Program-made: the position numbers and the translations under genes | The notes under the pieces: generated by a model | Told to the model about the DNA's origin: nothing | Databases searched by the model: none | The model's input: only the letters and a program-made list of their open reading frames with translations | Shown here: positions 25,209-35,537 of the stretch, piece after piece | How the letters are laid out: each line of letters opens with the position of its first letter | Position numbering within the stretch: the stretch's first letter is position 1 | Assembly: GCF_905220415.1 (NCBI RefSeq) | Contig: NC_059551.1 | Coordinates: 1,498,001 to 1,562,000 of the forward strand | Reading direction: 5' to 3' | Source: Colias croceus | Taxonomy: Eukaryota > Arthropoda > Insecta > Lepidoptera > Pieridae | Length of the DNA: 64,000 bases

Positions 25209-25365
25209 CTATGAAGGCATCATCCCCTGGCTCCTCTTCCACTGCGCCCCCTGGCGGCGGTTGTGGTTCGCGCGGGACGACTTGTGCTGTTCCTTCCTGT
25301 TCCTGTTGTGCAGTACATCCTTGTTCTGGCCCTGGCCTTTTGGCGCGCCGATGACGTCAGTGGTC
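25209..25365 (-). CDS. ASCC2: ASCC2 exon 12 (stop codon)
   Basis: TTDVIGAPKGQGQNKDV, then the basic C-terminal tail SSRANHNRRQGAQWKRSQGM and the final MPS. The stop TAG is at 25211-25209. Confidence 0.96.
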
Positions 25366-28300
25366 CTGGATAAATTCGTGTGTTTTAGTAATATTGAGAC
25401 TAAAATATTTAGACTTGAGATTATTTTGTATGAAAAAAAAGAGCGTGTGCCGAGCACACGTGTCAGAAGTGAAACTTCTTTGGAAAGATACCATTGCCAT
25501 TGCATCCTTGAAATTTTACTCTCAACGCGCCTAAAGAAATTTCACTTCAAAATCAAAATTAATTATAAAAAATGAAATATCCTGTCTTTAATTATTGTAT
25601 TTGTAAATTGTTGAAATTATTATTTTTTTTTCTACTAAAGCTGTGTAAAGATTCAGTTGATTTTATTAATTTAATTGCATATATCATGCTAAAAATTTTC
25701 ATAAAAGATAAATTATAAGGTCTACCTAGGTGGCGCTGTCGGTTTATGTTTCCGTCCCCTAGCCGCCATATTGGCTTCCCGTCTCGCTCGCACCTCCTCC
25801 GGATTGACGCAGAAGTTCCTTCTATCTCTTTCGCTCTTCTCTTGGCTTGAAATTGTTGCGTCTTCTTCACTCTCCGATTCTTCAGATGCCTTTTGCAACC
25901 ATTAATAATGATTAAGTAATAAACTAGCAAATCATTAAATTTAACAAATAATAGGTATTTTAAAATATGTAACAAATGTCGCATAGTTTCTTTTTTTTAA
26001 ACAAAAATTCCTTTCCTAACTAAAAGAATCGCCTTTTGTTTACTAAATTTGATCAAAATCGGTACAGTGGTTTGTTTGAAAGCGTTTCGAATTTGATAAA
26101 ACTAGGCTATTCCTGCTGTAGCATATAAAATAAAATCATCACAGCAGACAAACACACAGACTTTTCATATTCATAGCACAAATAAAAAAAAATCAATATT
26201 AGGTACCTCATCATTTTTCCTACTATTAAGCAACGCTCGTGGGGTAACAAACGGTCGTCTGGGATCCTCCGCCATATCCGTGGCTGGAGCGACTCCATCC
26301 GAATCGTATGTGTCGTCGTATTCATCTGAATATAACGCTTCTTCATCGCACACCAGACTGGGAAAAAGGCAGATTATACATAAAGAGTGAGTTTTGTACC
26401 AGACTAAGAGAAAACTCACACTAAGAGCGGCCGTACACGGGCGGGTCGAGCAGTTAACGGCTGAGCGACGTACACGGACTGCTCGAACGGTCGGTCGTTG
26501 ACTGCTCGAGCTGTCGCTACAAACCGCGCAGTTGACGGCTTGAAGCGGTCGCGACTGCTCGAGCAGTCCGTCTACGGCAGTGAATGAATGTCCATAGTTC
26601 ACCGCGACCTTCAAGCCGTCGGTCTCAACTGCTTGAAGCGGTCCGTGTACGGCCGCCCTTAAATGCTCAAAAAACCAGGAATTTACACAAACACAAAGGT
26701 ATTAAGGAAACAGATGCCAGAAAATAAAATATTATTAGCTGAAGATGGTTTGCTAATTTTTTAATTCTATAAATACTGTATGTATTTAATTGAAATCCTA
26801 AATTATTTAATATCATGTACTTGTAAATGACATATTATATAGAATTAAAATTAAGATCGCCAAGTTCCGATTTCCTTATTTTTAGGTTAGGATTGCTGCA
26901 TGTTTAAAACATGGGTCCTCAACTAAAATCTAAAAAAAAAGTATACTCACTTATATTTACTATAAATATCAATTCTATTCTTTATCTCCGTCTTATCATT
27001 AAGCATATCCTTCAGATCCTTATATTTCGACTTCTTCTTGCCGACATGAATCTTGGTCAAGTCCACATCGTCTCTCGTCATGATGTCGAACTGGTCTCCA
27101 TCAAAGACGTTCAGCCTTTCCACTCCGGTCTCCAGGAATTTCCGGTCTACTGGGTCTTCTGGTATGATGGGCAGGTCTCTGTCTAGTTCTGGAAATAATT
27201 GTTATATTTGAAGTATAGAACTGGGAATACCAATGGGGGTGCGAATATAATAAATAATAATCACAAGAAATTCTGAGAAACTAAGGTATATTGAAAGATG
27301 ATTTGCAAGACCATTTTTTATATTTGAATGACTCTGAAGAAATAAATGTTAAATTATTTATTTTAACTATTCAAAAGCGCAGTCTAATTGAGTAAATAAA
27401 GGTTTCAGTTTGAAAAATTATTTAGAACAGGAGAAGATGAGAATTCTTTTAACATTTGTGTTAACAGTACAAAAATAATTATATGTATTAATCAAATATT
27501 CGATTATTATAATTAACAGAATATACTATCAAATATCACTTACTCCTTAAAGAATCCGCCAACGTATCTTCCAATATGCTATTAACAACCCTGTCCACTT
27601 GGAAATCATAATATTCCAAACACTTTAATACAAAACCATCTCCTAAATGCGGCAATATATCCTTAACTTCACTAATTAACGACTGTTCTCGAATATTCTT
27701 CGGTAATTCATTATCTGTGGACGGCCCCGCTCTATTGTCTATGCTTTCAACATGGCCGTTCATGTTTGTGTGATTCGTTTGTCTATGGTCTGATTGTTCT
27801 GGTATCGGTTCGTCCAAATTAGAATAAATTGCTTGTAGAATGAAGTCTGTTTTTACTGAGTCACTGATATTTATATTTAAGGTAAATTACTCAAACATAG
27901 AAGATGAAATTCATAAGGTTGTTATAAATATTATTATAAGCACAACTTTAAAGGGTGCCAAAAATACTACCTGAAGGGCGATAGATAAAATAACTACCTA
28001 CATATCATCTAACAATGGGAAATAAAGTTAATATTGAATAGTAATTGTGTTGTAAAAAAAAATATTTGTGTTGTTTACACGAAATTACAAGCCACCAAAA
28101 TGCAATAACAACAAAATGTCTCATACTGATTTAGTTTTATCAAAAAGAACTGCTTTCATACTAATTCAAATTCCTCAAAAAAAGATTTATCTTCTTGTAA
28201 AAAGGATACATCTCCGGGTATGCCTGTCTCAACATATCTATATCGTCGTTAACAGGATGGCACAAGTGGTAATCTTTTATAAGTAATTTTTCTGTTAGTG

Positions 28301-31300
28301 CGTCCATCATCACTGAAAGGTACGCTTCCACATGGTTTAAAATGTTGCCTCTGCGAAAAATATGTGGTAATCTATAAAGCTGAAGAATTTGTTTGTTTGA
28401 ACGCGCTAATCTCGGGAACTACTGGTCCGATTGGAAAAATTCATTCCGTGTTGGATAGCCCATTTATAGAGGAAGGCTATAGGCTATATATCATCTCGAT
28501 AAAACCAACAGGAGCGGAGCACTGCGGGTAAAACCGCAGAGTACAGCTAGTAACTAATAATAACTGTACTTAAAGTTAATATTTTTGTTGATTACTATTT
28601 TATAAAATATATCAGCTTTAAATATTATATTCCAATCAATTCTTTAAAATCCCTCTAATCTATACATATAATAAATCTGTAGAAGGGTCAATTCTGTACA
28701 TTGAAAATATTGAAAAAATAAATAGCAGGGGGTGTTACTGGATCGATACCAAGCCCAAATATGTGATTAAAAAATTTTTTGTCTGTCTGTCTGTATGTTC
28801 AGGCATCACGTGAAAACTAACGGTTCGATTTCGATGAAACTTGGTATAATTATACCTTATTATCCTGGGCATAAAATAGGATACTTTTTATCCCGGAAAA
28901 ATACGTAGAAAAAAAATAAATCTTAATTTTTCTTAATTTTTCCGCGCGGACGGAGTCGCGGGTGGAAGCTAGTAATTCTATAATTCTTTCAGAAGAGATG
29001 TTAAACATATTGAAATAATTTTTATTTTGCTTCTAAAGTGATCTTTTAAAAAGTACTGCGTTGCCATAATTTTGCAAGTGTCCTGTGTGAAAGTGAAATT
29101 CTACAGGGCAAAATTATGGGTTCGTTCACGTCCAAAAAGTTTATATTAGCTCAAACAGAAGTTCTTATTGTGTACATTAGTAGTTTGTAGAACATTACAG
29201 AACAACACTTACTAATTAATTAAATTCCAATTGAGACTAAAAGCAGATAAATTCTAAACAAAAAAAAAAAGACGTGTGTCACTCGGGGACTGCCGCGGTA
29301 AAGCTATTGCATGTTTTTCGTTACTAAATTTCTGGATTCGGTCCCCGACTTAAAAAAGCCCGTGATAGAAGCTATGCAATAGCTTAAAAAAATCACAAAA
29401 ACTTACTCGCCACTAAATATAGCGTTTTTATACACAGCTAATATTTCTCGGAACACATCTATAAGTTCCGACCGGATAAGGTCTATCCAGCCCTCCACTT
29501 CTGTATATTTAACACTAGTTGGATCCCCGACTTCCTCCAACTTCTCGTAAAGTTGCGGAATACCGTGCTCGTAGACTTGGACTATACTGAAAACATATTA
29601 TTCTTAGGAGAAAAACACTCAAGGGATTTTATTGAAAAAGATATGTTACTGACAATACAAAATATTATTTTTGTTATGAAATTTATTAAGAAATCATACT
29701 TTCTTAATTCAAGTCTACTTAGATTTTGAGTTAAAAATTGGAAGTATAATTTATTAGGTTTGAGACGAAGCGGGCGAAGCCGCGGGCGGTAAGCTAGTTG
29801 TATAATAATTATCAAATATATAACATCACTCACCTTAAAACAAAATTAGTAGTGCGGACAATATGTGCGCTTTTCGGATAAACTTCCACGAATATCCTTA
29901 ACGTCATGGCTGTATCAAGCAGGTGGACCACCAGATCCTGGAGCATGGAGAATGTCAGCTTCTCCACACCCTTGGAACTGGGAGGTCTCTTGATATCACT
30001 AATTTGAAATGTTTCTGGTAGGTTCGGCGGATCTTCGTTCTCATAATCTTTGTTTACTTGTAGGATTATGTATTTAAATGCCTGAAAACAGATTAAACTT
30101 TTAAATGAGTAAAAATAAATGTGTGGGATGTTGGCACAAGTTAAGGGTAGTTCGAAAATTACTGTCTAATTTTTACCTGTTAGTTCAATAAATTCTTTAT
30201 GAATATTTAAGTATTTTGTTTAGTGTACTTATGTGATGTGTATAATTTATCTATGTGTATTTATTATCTATGTTTACAAAACCGAGCAATAAAATTGTAT
30301 ATTTAACTGCATCTAATACTTTTGTAGAGTTTCAACAAATATTGACTCCAATACCTTGATAGATATATGTATTGCATATACAGTATACACATTTCTTAAT
30401 ACAAAAATTTTCTATTAAATCTAGAATGAAATAAGAAAAGAGCGTGTGCGCCGAGCACACGAGTCGGAAGTGAAACTTCTTTGGCAAGATTCAAAGTTAC
30501 CAAAATCATCGCCATGACGTGACGGTCTTACCATGACGCGACCTTGAAATTTTACTAAAGATTCACTTCAAAATTATTATAGTGTGAATGTCACATTTAC
30601 CTCATGTACAAATACTAAAGCTTGTGCAGTATCAGCCTCATATCTCGGCTGTAGCATATACACTGATTCTATTAATCTCGCTACATGTCTATTATTATCT
30701 GAACCGTACGTTAGACAGATATCCCATAGCACCGGTATTGTGAATACAAAGTTGTCGTATATTAAACTAGCCATGTGCTCCTTTGTCATCCAATGTGTCT
30801 GAAAAACAAGTTATTACGCTATTTAAGGAACAAATAAAATCAAGTGTGAAGTGATCTAAAGAGGTCCTAAATAAAGAAAAATAAGTTTTTACAGTTATAG
30901 TAGTGGACTAGCAATAAAAAACTAGAGCCTCTTTCACTTGCAAGGAAGCCTGAGCAAGTATTTCCTCATTGTTTTTTATAAACACAAAAAATACATAAAT
31001 ACTTATAAATACGAAAAATTGTATAAATGCACAGATATATGTTACTCTTTCACATAAAAACTACTGAATGGACTAATGTTTGAACTAATCTCGGGAACTA
31101 CTGGTCCGATTTGAAAAAATCCTTCGGTGTTGGATAGTCAATTTATCGAGGAAGGTTAATATAGGCTATTATCATCACGCTACGACCAACGGGAGTGGAG
31201 CCACGGGGGTGAAACCGCGCGGAGCAGCTAGTTTGGAATAAATGTAACTTCAACGCTATAACAAATTTTACATACCTTACTTTCCTTATTAGTAACCAGT

Positions 31301-32567
31301 CTGCTAAACACCACAAACACAAGCCTCCGTATATCTTCATACAAGCTCTGTACCTCTTTACACTCATGTGGAGGTATGTACGGAGGGCTAGCCTCTTGTA
31401 GGAACGATATTAACGAGTCCATACACTGAGGGTGGTAGAGCACTGTACTCCAGAATCTGTGGACGACTACTGATAAGATTTTTCTTTATATTTTATCTAT
31501 TTACAAGGGTTTCTATTATCAAAATATGTTTATTCTCTATGTCTTGAAACCTACTTATTACATAAAATACATTCCTTTTGAAGAAGCAAAAATATTGGTT
31601 AAATTACTCAATATTATACATAATACAAAACCACATAGTGCCTACATTCTTCTGTATCTGTATGTTATATCATAGGTATATATTTTTTAAGATCAACTGC
31701 ATTTTAATTGTAACAACTTACTTATGATGTTCTAAGCTCAGGAGCCATTTTAAATTTTCTAAATATATTGCCATTTTTGACCTCCATGCATCAACTGCTC
31801 CTATAACTAGACCACTGCCAGTGGGAGGTTTTTCATACAATATTAAATCTCTTTTTTGTAACCAATATGGATCCTGTATGAAGAAAAATAATGTTAAGTA
31901 TGTCTTACCATACATTACATACATTATAAGTAGTTAGTTTAAATTAACTGTAAAAATTATATTACTATTTGTAGATAGTATTACAAAATTAAACAAATAG
32001 TACCTACTTATAAATTTATAAAGAATAGAAAAAATTCGATCACGAGGCGGGACTCGAACCCGCATCCTTCGTGCCATTCCGGGGTGGATCGAATTTTTTC
32101 TATTCTTTATAAATTTATAAAGCATTTGAATGCCATAAAAACCAAAAATATATAAATTAAACAAATAGTTTTTGATGAAATTATTTAAGTAGTTGGGATT
32201 ACATATTATAATAGTTTGGTACATGGGATTTTTATCTAAATAAAACATAAAATTATCTGTTTAATATATCTATGTTTGAACAAAACCTTTTACCGATAAC
32301 GAAAGTTCCTCATTCTTAAAAATTCCATGGTCGGGGATTTCTAGAAAAATATTTTGCATTATGTTGTAATACTAGTAACTTACCAACGCTTTGATTTTTT
32401 GAACTACGCCAGAATCCGATACAGATATTGTTACTTTATCCACCGGTAAGTTTTCAGGGTTCTAGGAAATTAGAAAATAATTTAAAACGTTATTATGTGG
32501 CACATTGTACAATACGTTTTTACAATCGTGAAATACTTACGGAAAATACGGAACTCGCAGTATTCAT
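25209..32567 (-). CDS. ASCC2: ASCC2: activating signal cointegrator 1 complex subunit 2 (complete, 12 exons)
   Basis: Coding exons, from the start codon down: 32567-32541, 32461-32384, 31873-31722, 31456-31276, 30798-30601, 30081-29834, 29586-29407, 27863-27544, 27188-26951, 26357-26207, 25889-25726, 25365-25209. All junctions are AG|exon|GT, and the total of 2094 nt closes to 697 aa plus stop, against about 757 aa in human. Recognised by several segments: LEHHKFWSTV, the CUE domain at about residues 417-458 (DILPHLGDGF, CLEYYDF), the acidic SDEYDDTYDSD motif, and the C-terminal tail RANHNRR...KRSQGMMPS. In known ASCC2 the CUE domain binds K63-linked ubiquitin and the protein partners the ASCC3 helicase in ALKBH3-linked alkylation repair and in splitting collided ribosomes. 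Introns are 80-500 nt except the 1.5-kb intron 7. Most of the longer introns carry mobile-element insertions. Nothing suggests the gene is broken. Confidence 0.95.
25437..25554. repeat. Hairpin-bearing dispersed repeat, copy 2 (ASCC2 last intron)
   Basis: GCGTGTGCCGAGCACACG, GAAACTTCTTTGG, CTCAACGCGCCTAA and TTTCACTTCAAAAT, as in copies 1 and 3. Shorter in the middle. Confidence 0.65.
25726..25889 (-). CDS. ASCC2: ASCC2 exon 11
   Basis: Acidic ASEESESEEDATI stretch followed by FCVNPEEVRARREANMAARG, equivalent to the human AVLREKAEARRMAFLAKKG. Donor AG|GTAGAC. Confidence 0.93.
26207..26357 (-). CDS. ASCC2: ASCC2 exon 10
   Basis: LVCDEEALYSDEYDDTYDSD, then RRPFVTPRALL. The YDDTYD motif is diagnostic for the family. 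Donor GAG|GTACCT. Confidence 0.96.
26425..26659. mobile_element. MITE in ASCC2 intron 9 (between exons 9 and 10)
   Basis: Ends GAGCGGCCGTACACGG and CCGTGTACGGCCGCCCT, flanked by TAA. GC-rich interior made of variants of CTGCTCGAGCAGT and GACGGCTTGAAGCGGTC on both strands. The TWA-type duplication suggests PIF/Harbinger. It produces a spurious 147-aa open frame across the exon. Confidence 0.75.
26951..27188 (-). CDS. ASCC2: ASCC2 exon 9
   Basis: LDRDLPIIPEDPVDRKFL, NVFDGDQFDIMTRDDVDL, IHVGKKKSKYKDLK and MLNDK follow the family order (human NVFQNDEFDVFSRDSVDLSRVHKGK). Donor AA|GTGAGT. Confidence 0.96.
27544..27863 (-). CDS. ASCC2: ASCC2 exon 8 (CUE domain)
   Basis: DSVKTDFILQAIYSN, a polar linker (PIPEQSDHRQTNHTN and so on), then the CUE ubiquitin-binding fold ISEVKDILPHLGDGF...VVNSILEDTL. 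It ends A|GTAAGT; the joined codon gives LRKLDRDL, matching the human LSQLDRNL. Confidence 0.97.
28371..28550 (+). mobile_element. Helitron-like element in ASCC2 intron 7
   Basis: 5' TCTATAAAGCTGAAGAATTT, TACTGGTCCGATTGG, GGATAGCCCATTTATAGAGG, 3' AAACCGCAGAGTACAGCTAG|T. Confidence 0.7.
28659..28972 (+). mobile_element. Helitron-like element (TCTATACATATAATAAATC family), copy 1
   Basis: 5' A|TCTATACATATAATAAATC, (GTCT)n, GATTTCGATGAAACTTGG, 3' GCGCGGACGGAGTCGCGGG then AAGCTAG|T. Full-length relatives at 60819-61145 (+) and 43792-44276 (-). Confidence 0.75.
29273..29395. repeat. CGGGGACTGCCGCGG repeat, short copy
   Basis: Shares CTCGGGGACTGCCGCGG, TAAAGCTATTGC, TTTCTGGATTCGGTCCCCG and GAAGCTATGCAATAGCTTA with 35310-35522. 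The ends are mutually complementary (GCTATTGCAT and ATGCAATAGC). In ASCC2 intron 7. Confidence 0.65.
29407..29586 (-). CDS. ASCC2: ASCC2 exon 7
   Basis: IVQVYEHGIPQLYEKLEEVG to NAIFSG, ending GA|GTAAGT. The acceptor TTTTCAG abuts it. Helical region preceding the CUE exon. Confidence 0.94.
29755..29798 (+). mobile_element. 3' end of a Helitron-like copy (ASCC2 intron 6)
   Basis: TTAGGTTTGAGACGAAGCGG, GCGAAGCCGCGGGCGGTAAG and CTAG|T; only the hairpin end of the TCACTACATAGT family is left. Confidence 0.6.
29834..30081 (-). CDS. ASCC2: ASCC2 exon 6
   Basis: AFKYIILQVNKDYENED to RTTNFVL, ending AG|GTGAGT. It contains the conserved helix LQDLVVHLLDTAMTLRIF. Confidence 0.95.
30438..30574. repeat. 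Hairpin-bearing dispersed repeat, copy 3 (ASCC2 intron 5)
   Basis: GTGTGCGCCGAGCACACG, GAAACTTCTTTGGCAAG, CATGACGCGACCTTG and TTCACTTCAAAAT. It keeps the longer middle seen in copy 1. Confidence 0.65.
30601..30798 (-). CDS. ASCC2: ASCC2 exon 5
   Basis: 66 codons, THWMTKEHMASLIYDNFVF to ALVFVHE, phase 0 at both ends. The LIYDNFVFTIPVLWDIC stretch matches the family's LYNNFLFDIPKILDLC region. Confidence 0.95.
31040..31231 (+). mobile_element. Helitron-like element in ASCC2 intron 4
   Basis: CTAATCTCGGGAACTACTGG, TTGGATAGTCAATTTATCG, AAACCGCGCGGAGCAGCTAG|T. The 5' part differs from the other copies (CACATAAAAACTACTGAATGG), suggesting a chimera. Confidence 0.6.
31276..31456 (-). CDS. ASCC2: ASCC2 exon 4
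   Basis: Starts with FWSTVLYHPQCMDSLISFL and ends FSRLVTNKESK before donor GTATGT. It corresponds to the human segment ending in STHKESK. Confidence 0.94.
31722..31873 (-). CDS. ASCC2: ASCC2 exon 3
   Basis: Encodes DPYWLQKRDLILYEKPP through WLLSLEHH and ends two bases into a lysine codon (AA|A). The LILYEKPP and LSLEHHKFW stretches match the human YFVLYKPPP and LALPHDKFW positions. Confidence 0.93.
32011..32117 (-). repeat. Perfect 30-bp inverted repeat around a tRNA-like B box (ASCC2 intron 2)
   Basis: Arms at 32011-32040 and 32088-32117 are exactly complementary (AT-rich, ending ATTCGAT/ATCGAAT). The 47-bp loop reads on the minus strand GGATGCGGGTTCGAGTCCCGC, a consensus T-arm and B box with a paired GCGGG/CCCGC stem. 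Sense ASCC2 pre-mRNA would carry this hairpin. It may be a tRNA-derived palindromic element. Confidence 0.7.
32384..32461 (-). CDS. ASCC2: ASCC2 exon 2
   Basis: 26 codons, from NPENLPVDKV to QKIKAL. Acceptor TTTCCTAG, donor GTAAGT, phase 0 at both ends. It aligns to the poorly conserved N-terminus of the family. Confidence 0.82.
32541..32567 (-). CDS. ASCC2: ASCC2 exon 1 (start codon)
   Basis: Nine codons, MNTASSVFS, then donor GTAAGT. This ATG is chosen because the exon joins in phase to exon 2 (NPENLPVDKV) and no other in-frame ATG is seen just upstream. A very short first coding exon is the least certain part of the model. Confidence 0.8.
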
Positions 32568-32847
32568 ACTTGTAAAATGTTATGATACCCTGTAGCAAAT
32601 GAAGAAGAAATACAATACGTTTAAAATGTTTAAAAAAATAAATACAATTCTCGTTTTTCTACGTTTATTAGACGGCAGTCGTACTACACTTTCCACCTGT
32701 GCTTTCCACTTTTATCATTTATGTAGCGTTTTGACTTTTCAATTTTGACAATTATTGACATTGAAATTTGAAACAGATGTGAGCTCTGAGCTGTCAACTG
32801 TCATGCGTGCTGCCTATTTTTATTTATTTATATCTTTTCTTTTCTTA
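32568..32847 (-). promoter_or_regulatory. ASCC2 upstream region
   Basis: 280 bp between the ASCC2 start codon and the Tc1-like element. It must hold the 5' UTR and core promoter. No TATA box is obvious. Several TTGACA-like and GTCAA words are present but none is diagnostic. Confidence 0.4.
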
Positions 32848-33374
32848 CAGGGTTACAGGAAAAGTCGATGTAGATCCGTTAAGGGCATGTAGTACACATC
32901 ATTTCTGAATGATTTCACTATGTAACCCCCTATCCTAAACTTAACCGTTTTCGAGATATTCGAGTTTTAATTTTTTTTATGAAAATGCCCAATTTTTCGG
33001 CTATTCAATTGAATATTTTGAATTTTTTTGACTCTTATGATTATTTTTTTGGTTTTTTACATGAAGAATGAGATGCTTAATTACCTCAATGACTAAAATT
33101 GCACGTAAGTTAACTAAATAGGTCATTGTAGACGATCGAAAATTAAGAAAATAAGTACAAATTATAAAAATATATTTTTCTTTTCTGGATATCTCAAAAA
33201 ATTATTATGGCACTTGCTCTGCAGATGTGCTTAAAAACATCTACATTTTATCAGCTATCCAACGAGGTATAACACTCTAGGGTATTTATTAACCTCACAG
33301 GTGAAACTTAGTTTCTAAGGCTACATGGCAGTCAGAATAAATAGCCCTTATTTAATCTAATTAATTTGACTTAA

Positions 33375-33490
33375 GTTCAGCATCATCATTTCAGCCTACT
33401 GGCTTCCACTATTGAACATAGGCCTCCCTCAGCTAGGTACAACCTTCATGCATCCATCGATATCCCGCTATCCTGACCTAGGAGATCATT
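33375..33490. repeat. LINE or SINE 3'-end-like fragment inside the Tc1-like element
   Basis: CATCATCATTTCAGCCTACT, CCACTATTGAACATAGGCCT and CCATCGATATCCCGCTATCC resemble the dispersed 3' ends of moth retroposons (compare AGGCCTATGTCCTGCAGTGG at 36.15 kb on the other strand). Confidence 0.5.
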
Positions 33491-33542
33491 CAGTTTTATA
33501 GCATTTTTTTTGTTCACATCGTCGATCGTACAAATAATGACC

Positions 33543-33674
33543 GTACGCCAACTATTACTTGAGCTTAAGTGACTAGTTACTGGCTATTGTTTGGAAAATA
33601 ACGTAATCGATGCGTTGTTAACGCTAGTTGGCATACAAAGTCACTCACGCTCAACTCATAGTTGGCGTACAGAT
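33543..33674. mobile_element. Nested small inverted-repeat element
   Basis: GTACGCCAACTAT at 33543 and ATAGTTGGCGTAC at 33661 with further matches (CTTGAGC/GCTCAA) inside. It lies within the Tc1-like element. Confidence 0.55.
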
Positions 33675-33765
33675 CGTCGGTGATTGTAGTAAGCTAAATG
33701 AAACAATAAATCAGTTCAAAATAACATTTATTCACCTAATGTTTTTGAATAAAATTTTATAGTTC

Positions 33766-34207
33766 ATGTTCTATGTGTCCACCTCTATTTCGCACACATT
33801 TTCTCATTCTTTCACGTAGTCCACTTTTCACTACACCATGTGGTTAATGTTCTTCTTATGTCGTTAGCAGCATTAATTATTATCCTTTCTTTGAGAACTT
33901 CTACTGACGATATGGGGTTGAGCTCACTGTAAACGAGGCTCTTCATGTGCCCCCATACATAAAAATCAATGGGGGTCAGGTTGGGTCATCTGGGTCATGG
34001 GTGGCTAGGGTAAAGGCCCACCTCGTCCAATCCATTTGTTAGGATAGTTAGTGTCCAACCATTCCCTAACGCTTCTTCTGAAATGAGCAGGGCAGCCATC
34101 ATGTTGAAACCACATGTCCCGCAGTAATTGTAATGGGAGATCATTAGTAGGTCACCTAAGTCACACATATAAGTCGTGTGGGAATCCGAAAGCACAATAA
34201 TTCGCAT
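33766..34207 (-). pseudogene. Decayed Tc1/mariner-type transposase
   Basis: Minus-strand pieces read LPLQLLRDMWFQHDGCPAHF, RSVREWLD, WIGRGGPLPWPP and, in shifted frame, FLCMGAHEE. This is the second-Asp region of an IS630/Tc1/mariner DDE domain (QHDGxPxHF ... RWIGRGGP). Stops and frameshifts break it and the N-terminal half is gone. Confidence 0.7.
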
Positions 34208-34903
34208 CTACCATGGACGAATCGCATGAGCAGACTAAAATGGATGGCAAGCAAACAAACGACCAAATACAAAACAATGGGCATGTTGTATCCCCAAACT
34301 TGTTTTTGCACATTATTTTTCTCAATCTCATCTGCATAAATCGTAAGTTGTCTCGCTCACACGCACCGGATTAACTTGAAGGACAATAGCCGAGGGATCC
34401 GTTAGACCTACTACCTGAACGTTTTCAACTATGTTTTTTCTATGAGTTTAAATACAACCCTAGGTTGTTATACCTCGTTGGATAGCTGATAAAATGTAGA
34501 TGTTTTTAAGCACATCTGCAGAGCAAGTGCCATAATAATTTTTTGAGATATCCAGAAAAGAAAAATATATTTTTATAATTTGTACTTATTTTCTTAAGTT
34601 TCGATCGTCTACAATGACCTATTTAGTTAACTTACGTGCAATTTTAGTCATTGAGGTAATTAAGCATCTCATTCTTCATGTAAAAAACCAAAAAAATAAT
34701 CATAAGAGTCAAAAAAATTCAAAAAATTCAATTGAATAGCCGAGAAATTGGGCATTTTCATAAAAAAAATTAAAACTCGAATATCTCGAAAACGGTTAAG
34801 TTTAGGATGGGGGGTTACATAGTGAAATCATTCAGAAATGATGTGTACTACATGCCCTTAACGGATCTACATCGACTTTTCCTGTAATAACCCTGTATAT
34901 AAA

Positions 34904-35064
34904 TCTCGTGTCACAATGTTTGTCCTCAATGGACTCCTAAACCACTTAACCGATTATAATAAAATTCGCACATCATGTGCAGTTCGATCCAACTTGAGAG
35001 ATAGGATAGTTTAAATCTCAAATCGTTTTAGAGAAAGCGGGCTAAGCCGCGGGAGGTAAGCTAG
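34904..35064 (+). mobile_element. Helitron-like element
   Basis: 5' TCTCGTGTCACAATGTTTGT, AACCGATTATAATAAAATTCG, 3' hairpin GCGGGCTAAGCCGCGGGAGG then CTAG|T. Sits 8 bp from the Tc1-like element. Confidence 0.6.
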
Positions 35065-35309
35065 TTTATTTACATATTAACACTTTATTGTGCTGGCATA
35101 CAAATAAATTCTTAAAATTAAAACTAAAAACTAGTCCAGCACAGAAGGCGGTAATTAGTCATTTTAGTGATTTTTATTTAAGCAGGGTTGGTAAAATGGG
35201 AATTCTTGGGGAATTCATAGCTTGTCACATATTCAATAATATAATTTATTAATTATTTTAAAGGTTACAAATCCCAGATTATGTTTCGATCTATTGAATA
35301 ACACAGAGT

Positions 35310-35522
35310 TGAATAACTCTCGGGGACTGCCGCGGTAAAGCTATTGCATAGCATGCCTTCAAGCCACACCTCCGTGCCCGTCGGAGTGGGGAGCATGAAG
35401 TTTTTTTTTGTGGTCAGGTCATGGGTCAGCATGGGCCATTGTGTACTGGGGCCTTTACGGAAATTTCTGGATTCGGTCCCCGCGCTCAAGACCCGCGATA
35501 GAAGCTATGCAATAGCTTAAAA
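35310..35522. repeat. CGGGGACTGCCGCGG repeat, long copy
   Basis: Same ends as 29273-29395 with about 90 bp more in the middle (ATGCCTTCAAGCCACACCTC...). The ends GCTATTGCATAGC and GCTATGCAATAGC are self-complementary. Confidence 0.65.
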
Positions 35523-35537
35523 ATAATATGACATCCT

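Larger units (their letters stand above)
32848..34895 (-). mobile_element. Tc1/mariner-like transposon with about 435-bp terminal inverted repeats
   Basis: Left arm 32848 to about 33283 and right arm about 34457-34895 are near-perfect inverted copies beginning CAGGGTTA...CAGGAAAAGTCG. TA dinucleotides flank at 32846-32847 and 34896-34897. The 1.2-kb centre holds a decayed transposase on the minus strand and a nested small inverted-repeat element. The left tip has lost three bases. Confidence 0.8.

Noticed and set aside
25592..25984. 130-aa minus-strand open frame
   Set aside because: It overlaps ASCC2 exon 11 in the wrong frame; the exon frame with NPEEVRARREAN is the coding one.
26171..26614. 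147-aa minus-strand open frame
   Set aside because: Only the last 50 residues are real (ASCC2 exon 10). The rest is MITE and intron read through the acceptor.
26911..27186. 91-aa plus-strand open frame
   Set aside because: Antisense shadow of ASCC2 exon 9.
32041..32087. Possible functional tRNA gene on the minus strand
   Set aside because: Only a T arm/B box is convincing; no A box or acceptor stem can be formed inside the 47-bp loop.
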